A DNA stretch of 64,000 bases. Origin: Lytechinus pictus. Taxonomy: Eukaryota > Echinodermata > Echinoidea > Temnopleuroida > Toxopneustidae. The position numbers were made by a program, and so were the translations under genes. Positions 1-11,600 of the stretch are shown one piece after another. The stretch covers positions 14,062,901 through 14,126,900 of the forward strand of contig NC_087249.1 of the NCBI RefSeq assembly GCF_037042905.1, in the 5' to 3' direction. Below the pieces are notes generated by a model, which had not been told where the DNA came from, ran no database searches, and saw nothing but the letters and a program-made list of their open reading frames with translations. Position 1 is the first letter of the stretch. Each line of letters begins with the position of its first letter.

Positions 1-129
1 CGTTAAATTCTGTCATTCACACACAGAATACACACAGAATGAATCGCATGTAATTTTTACTAGGGTAACATACTGTACATGTACAGTGTACATGAAGCCA
101 GCCACACAGCCCACATGGTAAATTTTCTA

Positions 130-741
130 CTGGCTGCACGAACGAAACTTGGCTAACCTCTGGCAGAAATCTCACACAGAACTGTCAAAATTCACAGTTC
201 ACACTCATGAAAAGCTCTTAAAAATATAATGTCCATATTTCCTAAAAATTGGGGTAACTCTGTCATTTTTAAGCAGTAAAAGGAGAAATTTTCACTTCTG
301 TTTTAGTTCAAACAGATCGGGTTTCGAGTGATATCGTCTGAATACATGGTAGTCGACAAGGAACATATTTATGACAAAGTGAAAGGGCTATAATTGCCCC
401 TTTAGTTGCAATTAGATTTTTGTTTAATATTTGAAAAATTGAAATAGGAAAAAAAAAGAAATAAGGAAGACTGAAAAGAAGAATTTTATGTAGAACTAAT
501 TCTCTTTTACACCTCATAAGATAAGAGATCCCCCTACGCGTCCTAGAACAGTTCAATTTGGAGTCCCCCGGCCCCCCCCCCCATACATGTATATGCACCT
601 TCCCGAATTATATAGCAGAGTGAAATGCTGGCTGCACGAACGAAACTTGGCCAACCTCTGGCAGAAATCTCACACAGAACTGTCAAAATTCACAGTTCAC
701 ACTCATGAAAAGCTCTTACAATGTCCATATTTCCTAAAAAA
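130..741 (+). repeat. pair of direct repeats (130-249 and 628-741)
   Basis: Two copies of an approximately 115-bp sequence beginning CTGGCTGCACGAACGAAACT and ending near CCATATTTCCTAAAAA, about 500 bp apart, differ by a few bases and a small indel. The first 130 bases and 250-627 show no gene. Confidence 0.85.
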
Positions 742-959
742 TGCTGAGCGCCTAGAACGCAACCAGCAGTAAACAAGCAAGCATATAAATAATATCGCGC
801 GCCCTCTCGCAGCTGTCTACATATATCACCCACGAAAACCTGGATGTGTGATTCAACCTTCTTTGGCATCAACAATTAAATATCGTATTATTTTTATAGA
901 AAGACAAACTGTCATAGCAAAAATGATTTCACTAGGAATGTAAAATCTAATGTCTGAAT

Positions 960-2600
960 AATAAAAAAGTCCATGGAAGTTTCGCGGGTGTTGTGCCTTC
1001 CACTTTCCTGTGTACGATGCTTGAGTTGGAACCTTGAGTGGCACCCTCGGTATATCGATCGGCCAGTTTTGTTTGCAATTTTGAAAGCGAGTGAACGAAC
1101 CCGGCCTTTTCCCCCCTCTTTTGAGGGTCTGGCTACTGCCTCGATGTCAGGATTCTGCTGTCCCTTAGACCTTCATCCATAGACTCGAGATGGATGCATG
1201 ATTTCTTTTTTTTTCTTTAATTTTGGGTGTTTTTGGTACCCCAACCTTGAAGGTACCCATGTTAGTATTTGTTAACTGTGGCAGCCTATGTATGGTTACC
1301 TTCTGGCCTGGGCTCTGGCCCACTCTCTGGGTTAATCTTAAGGGAGAGGCTTCGATTCTAACTTTTTGTGTGTCCGGACCAAAGATTTTAAACAGCCATT
1401 TGGAAAGATTAAGCAACAAGCAAAGTCTCATTAATTTTTAGTACAAAATGGTAGGCAATTTTAGTATAGAGAACATAATTGAAGAAGATTACAGCTATTG
1501 ACAATTCATATTTTTTGTGTAGACTCTAATCCAAAAGGCAAAGACAAAAAAAAGAAGGCTTCAAATTTTAAAGAGTTCTGCCACCCCACCCCATTCTATA
1601 GCCTCTTGTCATGCTTGTCGAGGCCCTGGCGGCTGATATGTCCTCTAACTTGCGAAACGAGTAGGCCTGCAAGTGCGGAGTTAGCCAAGGTCTCTTGACA
1701 TATGAGTTGAGTTTCACTGACTTTCTTTTTGTCTTTCCTTGTTTGAACTAATATTCTGACCAAAAATTGGTCAGTGAAAGTCATCCAATTAGTGCAGAGG
1801 CGGAGGGGTTACTTCTAGGCCTCCATGTAGTAGGCCTACTAGTATTACACATAGATTAGCCATTTATGAGCAATGCTGTCACCTGAAATTTTGAATGTTC
1901 AGACAATGATTACTTGAATGAATTCATGCTGATATATTGCAACTTTCATCTAAAAGTTACAGAAACAGTCGAGTTCAAACTTTGTTCCTCTCTCATAAAT
2001 TGTAATTCTTTGATGAGAGAGGAACAAATGTAAACTTTGAACTCGACTATCATATTCACGAAAATGAATATTTCAATGGTTATTGATTATATGCATACAT
2101 TCGTGAAGTGCTATTTAAAAAATATGGACCTGTGTGCAATATGAGTCACCACTTTTTATCATTAAATTTTTTTTCTCATCAACCAAAGGATTTTAAAGCA
2201 GTTTTACAATCTCTTTTCTTAGTTCTTGGAGGATTAAATTTGAATTAACGTAATTTCATGTAATAAAATACAAAAGAACAAGTGGGGATACACTGTATGA
2301 CATCATCAGTTTGCTAATTTGTATATTCATGAAGACAAAGGCACTCTTTCACTGAAATACGGCAAATCTTTCAAATATCATAATTTTGTTTGTCAAATTT
2401 TGATCAAATTTTCATTGATTTCTTTGTCTGATTTTTCTTTACCTGTTCAAATCAGACTGGAGTACCCCTCTAAGCCCCTTTGGTTTTAGTCCTGTTCCTT
2501 TATAGAGTTCTTGATGATTTGCTCCTGATGGCTGGTATAAAAGTTACTGCACTGAGAAATTTTTAAATAATTTTTTACTCTCTTTTCTTCTTGTAGATAA
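960..2600 (+). promoter_or_regulatory. probable hexosaminidase upstream region with non-coding first exon (position not resolved)
   Basis: The coding start at 2605 sits 8 bases after an AG preceded by a pyrimidine tract, so transcription must start further upstream. The stretch around 970-1200 is the most CpG-containing part of the flank and is a candidate first exon or promoter. No TATA box or unique donor was fixed. Confidence 0.3.
1967..2048. repeat. inverted repeat / hairpin
   Basis: Arms of about 30-36 bases (AGTCGAGTTCAAACTTTGTT... against ...AACTTTGAACTCGACT) flank a 15-base loop and share GTTCCTCTCTCAT / ATGAGAGAGGAAC. It lies about 560 bp upstream of the hexosaminidase ATG. Confidence 0.85.
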
Positions 2601-2604
2601 AAAG

Positions 2605-5600
2605 ATGGCTGGTGGCTGGATGCAGATAGCATTGGTTGCCCTGTTCTTGGGTGTGTGCCTGGCATCGCTGAGTGAGAATGAAGGTTCTAGATTTCTAAAG
2701 AAGCCAGTTACTCCTTCCGCTCATGGCTCTCCTTGGCCCATGCCTCAATCCATCTCTGTGATGCCCGATGTCTACGATTTAGCTGCACAGAATGATTTTA
2801 CGTAAGTAGACGAATAATGTTTTTCCCAATGGTAAGTAGGTCAGGTGTTTTTTTTTTAATACCCATAGAAGTACAGCGGGGAAAATATACATGGGGGCTT
2901 GGGGTGATTTTGCCCCCTGCCCCAAAATGCTCTAAAGAGCCCTAGAAACTCATAAAAAGGAGCCCTGGAAAATCTCCATTCATTGCATTGTTATTGCTTA
3001 TCCAATGATTCAAATTTAGGCAATACAGTTGTGAAAATTAGTCCACAAAAATAATGAATTTTTTTTTTGCCTGAAGTACAGTGTCTCCTTTGAAGGGTAT
3101 ACAAACCATCAGCCTTAAAGGTAAATGCTAGTTTTGGTAACGATATCAAAATGAGTTCGTACAGAATCCAATGAAATGACCACCAAAGTGTCTGTTTGTA
3201 TAAATAAAACGCATGTGCCAAAGGATTCTGGAAGAAATTGTGTAATTGCTGAGAAATCAGCAAATAAGCACAGGATTCGGGTAGAGCGTCGGGCCCGACG
3301 CTCAAAGCAATAATTATACACTGTCCCACGTGCGCTTATCTGTGTTGGGGAAGTTCAGTCTGAACATTTTTCAGCGTAGATTTCAAGATTTCACAAAGTT
3401 CAGTTTATGTAACTGTACCAGATCTAGATCCTCGATGATATACTGACAATTAAGCCTGGTTTTACAGACTTTCTCATGAAATCAGTGTTTACTGCAACTA
3501 CTGGAATTTCTCTTTAATAGCCCCACCTCCAGCCCTCAAGTACTCATATCTGGCCAGGGTCATTACCCATAATGCAATATTCTTAGAAGTGTAGTTTTGT
3601 AAAATACATGTAGGCCTACTTGCATTGTAACACACTACTAACTCACCACCCAAGACATTTGTACTGGTCAGAGAAAATGTGTTTCCAATAAGCGATAGCT
3701 AGGTACCTCTCCTCTCAAAACATTTTACTCTCTCTACACAAATGCAATTATAGGATAATTTATCCACAGTATTTACCAAATCATAACTCTACAGTAGTCA
3801 ATGAGAGAAAACACACAGCCTGTATTGGTCAGTTTGCCCCCCCCCCCTCTAAGAAACACTTTAATACAATTTCTCATTAATGCTAGAAATTGCAAATGGA
3901 TTATTATCACATTATTACATAGGATTCTGTTCAAACTCGGGTTTTGATTGTTGCCACAACTGACATTTATGTTTAAATGGGTCCTAATGAATGAAGAAAT
4001 TAACAAATATTAAAATCTAAATTAAAAACAGTACATAGACATACAATACTGTACATAATAGTAAAAAAAAAAAGAAGATGCACAATTATTAACTACAACC
4101 CTATGATGAAGAATGAAATAGCCATAAATTTACAATTATGTGTTCATATGATGATTCAGAACTATGAGCCTTCTTTTCATTTTTTCCAAAATCGGGTTGT
4201 AGGCCAATCGTAAGGTGTAGTGGCCGTTATTAACTATTTTGGGAACACTGTTCTCTGATAAATGCAGGTTGTCAGCCAGCAAGGTACAGTGTGATATATT
4301 GAACAGTGCTTTCAAGCGTTATCGAGCCATTATCTTCAACCGACCAGAAGCTAGGAAAACACCCAAGGCATCTAAACACTTGAAGTTTTCTGCTAATAGC
4401 ATCTTGAGTGGACTAGATGTTGCTGTGAATGAGCCTTGTCCGGATTATCCCGACCTGGAATCTGATGAGAGTTGTAAGTTTCATGTCATCAACTACTTTG
4501 ATAATTTTGTATATCCCGTATTTATGATTCTCGATCAAACTGTTATGTGCTAACAATCGTATGCAACAACAGAGTTATCAACTTCTTTTGTTCAACGTCA
4601 ATGGGAAACATGTATGTGGAATCCAATTTCCTGAACTGGTAACTGATTTTGATTAGTTAAAGTCAATTCCTTAAATATTTCTTTTCTTTTCTTCTTGATG
4701 TATTCTCAAACTTATTCAGACATAGTGAGCAATGGCAGTAACAAAGCCTTCATATGTGATGAGGCCACGTCTGCACACCAAATCTTAACCTGAGGTTAAG
4801 TTTTTGAAATGACAGCATAACTTAAAAAGTATATGGACCTAGTTCATGAAACTTGGCCATAAGGTTAATCAAGTATTACTGAACATCCTGCCTGAGTTTC
4901 ATGTCACATGACCAAGGTCAAAGGTCATTTAGGGTCAATGAACTTAGACCATGTTGGGGGAATCAACATCAAAATCTTAACCGAAGGTTAAGTTTTTGAA
5001 ATGTCATCATAACTTAGAAAATATATGGACCTAGTTCATGAAACTTATACATAAGGTTAATCAAGTATCACTGAACATCCTGCTTGAGTTTCACATCACA
5101 TGACCAAGGTCAAAGGTCATTTAGGGTCAATGAACTTTGGCCGAATTGGGGGTATCTGTTGAATTACCATCATAACTTTGAAAGTTTATGGATCTGATTC
5201 ATGAAACTTGGACATAATAGTAATCAAGTATTACTGAACATCCTGTGCAAGTTTCAGGTCACATGATCAAGGTCAAAGGTCATTTAGGGTCAATGAACTT
5301 TGGCCAAATTGGGGTATTTGTTGAATTACAGCCATAAATTTGAAAGTGTGTTGGTCTAGTACATAAAACTTGGACATAATAGTAATCAAGTATCACTGAA
5401 CATCCTGTGCGAGTTTCAGGTCACATGATCAAGGTCAAAGGTCATGTTAGGTCAAAGAACTTTGGCCACGTTGGGGGTATTTGTTGAATTGCCATCATAT
5501 CTCTATAAGTGTATTGGTCTAGTTCATAAAACGTGGAAATAAGAGTAACCAAGTATCACTGAACATCTTGTGCGAGTTATAGTAGTTTTCAAAATCAGCA

Positions 5601-8600
5601 CTGCTGCTATATTGAATCGCGTGATGCAGGTGAGACGGCCAGAGGCATTCCACTTGTTATGTTACTCATTCCTTCTACGTAAATGCAGCATCTCTTTCTT
5701 TGATTAGTGATTTTTCATACCACCTCGCATAGTGAATTCAAGAACACAGTGAATGTATTGAAAATGCAGGTCAATTCACAATGAACAGCTGAGAGGTATT
5801 TTGTCCAAATTTTGGGAACGGGCCACAGGGACAGCAGATCATCCTAAGTTTTCTGAGCTTACGGAAAATTGCAAATACGTCATTTGTCCACGACATTGCT
5901 GTTTTGATTCACCAATTTCGACAAAGACTTCTTTGTTGCTAATTGTCATGAAGGGCACTCGACAATACATGTTCTATGTCCTTGAAAGCGTTCTACGTCG
6001 CGGTGCAAAAAGTCCCAAGTGTAATGAGATTTCTTCTGAAATTTTAAATTGTTTATAACTTTCATTGCTCCTGTTTATTGTTATTTGATAAATAAAGTTG
6101 TGAATTAATATTGACCCTTTCTATTTTTTTTTACAGACACTCTGATGGTCTCTGAGCCTGTTGCTAATCTAGCTGCTAAAACTGTATGGGGAGCCTTAAG
6201 AGGTATGTTTTGTAAGGCAGAAAAAATGGTTTGTTTTCCATAACTGACCAGCCCAAGTAAAACCTGCCAATTGTAATATTTGTATTCTAATTTAACCGGT
6301 AAAGAATATTTCCTCTGACCCTGATTCTGATAATTTTTGTCATTTTTAAAGAAAAATATGGTGAATGGCATGGTAGCACATTAGTAGAGGATACAAGCAT
6401 CTGACCAACCCTCATGCTCCATTTTATGTGTGATGCCTCTTTGATACATGTACATGAGGAACCCCTGCTGCATGCGCCAGAAAACGTAGATCTACCGCGT
6501 AATAACTGTAATATTTTCTCTGTTATGGAACGCAAACATTATTTTGCCTAAAGAAAGGGGCAGCATACCATACCATAATTTGCTTTCATGAAATACTTCT
6601 ATTACGTCTATAAAAATTACAATATGAATATTTATGTGAATGTCTAAAACTTGAATTCTTGAATTAAAATTTAACAAAGTTATACAGTATAGACATTATA
6701 TAAATTTTCATTGATTGATTCTTTGTTTGAATTTCAATTTGGTCGTTATTTTATCTTTGCTGTTCTGGTTAAGATCATATTACAGTCCAGTAGTGTTACA
6801 ATGTATAAGCCAAAACTTTTGATGGGGTCAGACATAGATATTGGGGCAAAATTTCTTAAAAGCTGTGAACGAGCAAAGGCAAGCATGTGAGCAAAACTTT
6901 TGACCTTTTCAATTTCAGAATCTAAAATCATTTCATAGATTTTGACTTAAAATTCATAGATTTTTATGTATTTCACACTTTCCTTTCATTTTCATTCCTT
7001 TTATCGTATTTTTGTAATCATGAAAATTTTTGGGCCGGTCCATGGCCCCCAAACCCCTTCATCTGTACATCAATGCTATAATTCCATGTATTTATTTAAT
7101 CTTTTCAGGTCTGGAAACATTCAGTCAGCTCATTTATGATGGAGCATTAGCTGGTCAGGTGTGTATAAAGTATATACTTCAATTACTCTATTTGAATAGA
7201 TGGACTGAAAATGAGTCTTTTGCATTTATTTTCACCATTGAACGCCCGTAGACCTGTTTCATTCGCATTGTTACAGAAATATGTACATGTATTCGTGTGA
7301 TTTCCTTTTGGCCACAAACGAGCGTGTGTTTTCTGTACTCTTATCTTCTTATTTACTTTGAGGCATTTTATCATTCAATCATTTTCTGCCTGTATGATGT
7401 AATATGCATTCTTTCTATAGTGTGAACATTTCAACTAGAGCTTGATATCATAGTTGATTGACCACTTTTGCATGTACTGTAAATTTATGATCCCATTTAC
7501 AAGAATTTCCCACTTCAGAGGCGTCTGCATGGATACATGTACATTCACTTTCAAAAGCACAATGTTAGGTACCGGTACCTATTGTATGTTCTTTATAAGA
7601 AAAAAAATCAATGCAACCTCATTAAATCTGGACATCTCAAACAGGAAGTCAATTAAAAAGAGAAAATCATCCTCAATGACAATACAAAGGTTCAGGTTCT
7701 TTGTTAGCAGCTATGACTCATATCTCACAGTAGTAAAAGAAGAGCTTTCATCAAAGGCTCTGGGACTACATGTAGGTCAAACGTTACCCCCTTTTCTTTT
7801 TCACTATTGTACAGGGTTCCTCCTAAGATTATCAAGATATTGTATAAATAGAAAGCCGGGGACACTAGATTAATTACTGGCATGAATAGCAAGTTGAAAC
7901 TGCATTACAATAGAATCTCTTCTGGGTGTCATTGTGGTGGATCAATTAATGACAAGATGTGACTATTTTGTGTGGAGAAAATTTCTAGTCAGCCATTTTT
8001 AAAGGACAGTCAAACATGGTTTACTGACTATCCGTCTGTAAACACCCATCATTTTGTTCCCCTTTAAATGTTGTTTCCTGTTGACTGGTGAATTACATTG
8101 TCCTGTCCAGAAAGCCTGTTTGCCATTTTTCTGAAGCCCGGTTTAACTTAAACCATGGTGTAACGCTGTGCTAGAATTATGGGAAGCCAAAAATGCCAAA
8201 TTTTGTAAACATTGTGTATTGAGTTCCAAAAGTTCATTGTGCTCTTTCATCATGCGATATGATGAAGAGAACTAATTCAGTAATCATTCCCAGACAGATA
8301 TGAATTATCCAATTAACATATGAGCTTATAAATCCAACATGTACTGTTAAAGATTAGTGCCACAATTGGCTATCCATAGTTAGACCACAACTTAAAACTC
8401 GAGTTTAAATTGAACTCAAATTCATTGGGGCATTTCATGAAAATTGTCATCTCTGACTAAATTGTCAGTGCTGTCAATATCAGTGAAATCCTTGGTTTTG
8501 ATTGGTTGAGAGGCGATGGCTTCTGACTGTTACTATGGTAACTGTTGGTGAAAGACAAAGTTGTCAGAGCTCACAACTTTTATGAAACGTTCCCCAAAAT

Positions 8601-11600
8601 ATGGTCCCATCTGTCTATAGAGACCACCTTTATTGTCTCCCTTGGTTGGTCTTTCTAAACATGTTTCACTGTCTAAATTATCATTAAACCCCATAACAGA
8701 AAATGTGACGTTTATATCAATTATTTTCCTTTTTACAGCTTGTCGTAAACAAGACATCAATCACAGATTTTCCACGCTTCAAATATCGCGGTCTCCTGGT
8801 AGACTCATCGAGACACTTTCTCAGTATGTCTGCTGTCTTCAAATGTCTGGTAAATATGTATTATTAATATTTTTTTAACCTAATGAAAGATTACTTGAAT
8901 TCAAAATTATGCTTGTAGTGAGTATATAGAGAAAACACACAAAAAAGACAAGTTTTAACACTTTTTGTTATAAAATTATCAAAATGATGAATATCTGTGT
9001 ACTTTAATCACTTTATTACAGGTTTTTAGCATTTAAGTATTTATTTCGATATTAGTATTTGTATATTAAAAAAATAACTGTGGTGAGTTTCTTTGCAGAT
9101 ATTTAACACCCTTACTTTTTGTCTCACCCACCAGAGGTGAAGTTGAGACTTACATATTTAGGGATCCAAATGTCGTCCGTCCGTCGTCCATCACAAACAT
9201 TATGACACATAACTCTGCAACCGTAAGTCACTATTCAACCAAACTTAGATGGTAGATGTACTTCTAGGATCTGCATGTTATGCTGCATTCGGAGATCACA
9301 TGATAAGGTCAAAGGTTATTTTAGGTCAACATTGAAGTTTTCATGCAAGACTCTTATGACACATAACTCCACATCTGTAAGTCAATTTCAAATCAAACTT
9401 GGGTTGTAGCTGTACTTAGGAGACCTGCATTGTGTTCGGAGGTCACATGGTAAGGTCAAAGGTCGTATTGAGGTCAACATTTCAATTTACATGCAAGACT
9501 CTTACGACAAATGTTATTCCATCCCAGTTATTTCACAATGAACTTTTGATACAATTCTGTTGCGTGCCCTTGTAAATCACGATATTTCTGGTCATTTTCA
9601 CAAGTGGGCGATACGCAACATCGCTCATGCCTTGTCTTAATGATAACCTTTCTAACACTTACCTTCAAATATTCTAGGCATTTCATATCAGGATACTACA
9701 TAGAAATATTGTATCCAATTTTTTTTTGCCCAATTTCATGCGTGCAAAGTGGCTTTGTACCAAAAGAAAGGAAAAGAATATTTTATTTTCAATATGAGGA
9801 CCTGAGGGTTTCAATTTTAGGCATTTGGATATAGATTTAACCATGAATATACATGTACCTGTAAGATTATTAATATATTATTATTTATTTTCGTTTTATC
9901 TGACAACATAATCAAACTTTGAAAATGAATAATCTTTAGTCATCAAAACGTAATATACTTAGGCTTTAGTCGCATATTCTTCCTTTTTTCTTTCTCTCTT
10001 TAACAGGATGCAATGGCCTATAATAAGTTCAATGTATTCCATTGGCACATCGTGGATGATCAGTCATTTCCTTATGAGAGCAAAGCATTTCCTTCAATGA
10101 GTGAAAATGTGAGTTAGATTTTCATTTTATGCTATTTAATGGTATCTTCAGAAATATTCTAAGAGTTGCAATTAACCGTAACTGTAGGGAAATTCTCACT
10201 CCACATCTTTTCACATTGACTAAGCAGTAGGGCATCAGGAAAGCAACAGAGAAATCCTGTATGCGGCAAAGAATTGGACATGACTTTTATTACAGTACCT
10301 GTTAAACCGTTATGATGTTATGATGCACTCGATTCGTCAAGAACCATATAAGAACTAAGGATTTTATGGAAAACTCTATTTTTACTTGCCTCCCAAAAAA
10401 AGTTGAATTATCAAAAATATAGTATAAAATCATGAAAATAAAAAACCAACATCCAATAAAAAAATGTGCATAAATGAAAATATTGCCCATTAAACCTGTT
10501 GGCAATGTTGAGCTTGTGTTTGCCAAATTTTATCTGCCTGGAACTTTACGTTTTCACCAATTACAATCGCCTTATCTGTTCTGTATGTTACCAATGATCA
10601 CATAATATGGTGTTTAGAAATTTGGAGTAGAAGTGGCCATTTGGAAAAAGTGAACAGGGGTCTCTAATCATAATGTAATTAATAATATTCACTGTTTTAT
10701 TGTCTGTCTGTTCTCTTTTCATAAAAATAATAATGCTGTTCTTGTATAGCGCATATCACATGATGTCATAACATCCCAAAAGGACTTGGATATTATTATC
10801 CTAGCTTTGGCCCCACAGTCTTTTACAGGGCGGAGGCATTTCAAGGAATAAATTCCTGCCATTCACCTCACCTAGGTTGATTGCAGCACAAAGTAGATGA
10901 ATTTCTTGCTGAAGAATTATACGCCATGGCTGGGATTCGAACCCACGACCCTCTGTTTCAAAGCCAAAAAACTAATCCACGTGGCCACAACACTCCACAT
11001 GTCACATAGAATCGGCGTCTTATGAATCACATCTGAATCCTTTGCTTCCAATCAACCAGGACGCATACGACCAAAACCATGTGTACACCAGGGAGAACAT
11101 CAAAGCTGTGATCGACTACGCTCGCCTGCGAGGCATCCGCGTCATGCCCGAGTTCGACACGCCCGGCCACACCCAATCCTGGGGGTCGATACCTAATCTT
11201 CTCACCCCTTGTTACTCCGGGACCAAGCTTACAGGTGGATATGGTCCTATCGACCCCACCGTTGACAGCAACTACGATTTCTTGAAGACTTTCTTTCAGG
11301 AGGTTGTCGATCTGTTTCCAGACAAGTATGTCCACATGGGAGGAGATGAGGTCAGCTTCACTTGCTGGTAAGACTTACATTTTTTTGGTGCAAAGGTTTT
11401 GTCGACTTCTTTAAGTGTGACTGTTAGATCATGAATAATAATAGTAAACACTTCTTTTATTGCGCATATCACATGACTGTAACATCTTTATGCCCTTCCA
11501 AAGGACTTGGATAGTATTACCCCGGATTAAGCTTTGCAATCTGAAATATTTACTGCACACGCATTTCAAGGAATTAATTCCTGCCAGGAACCCATTTTCC

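Noticed and set aside
7454-7873. Open frame of 139 codons in a hexosaminidase intron
   Set aside because: No recognisable domain, no splice support, and ordinary AT-rich intron composition.
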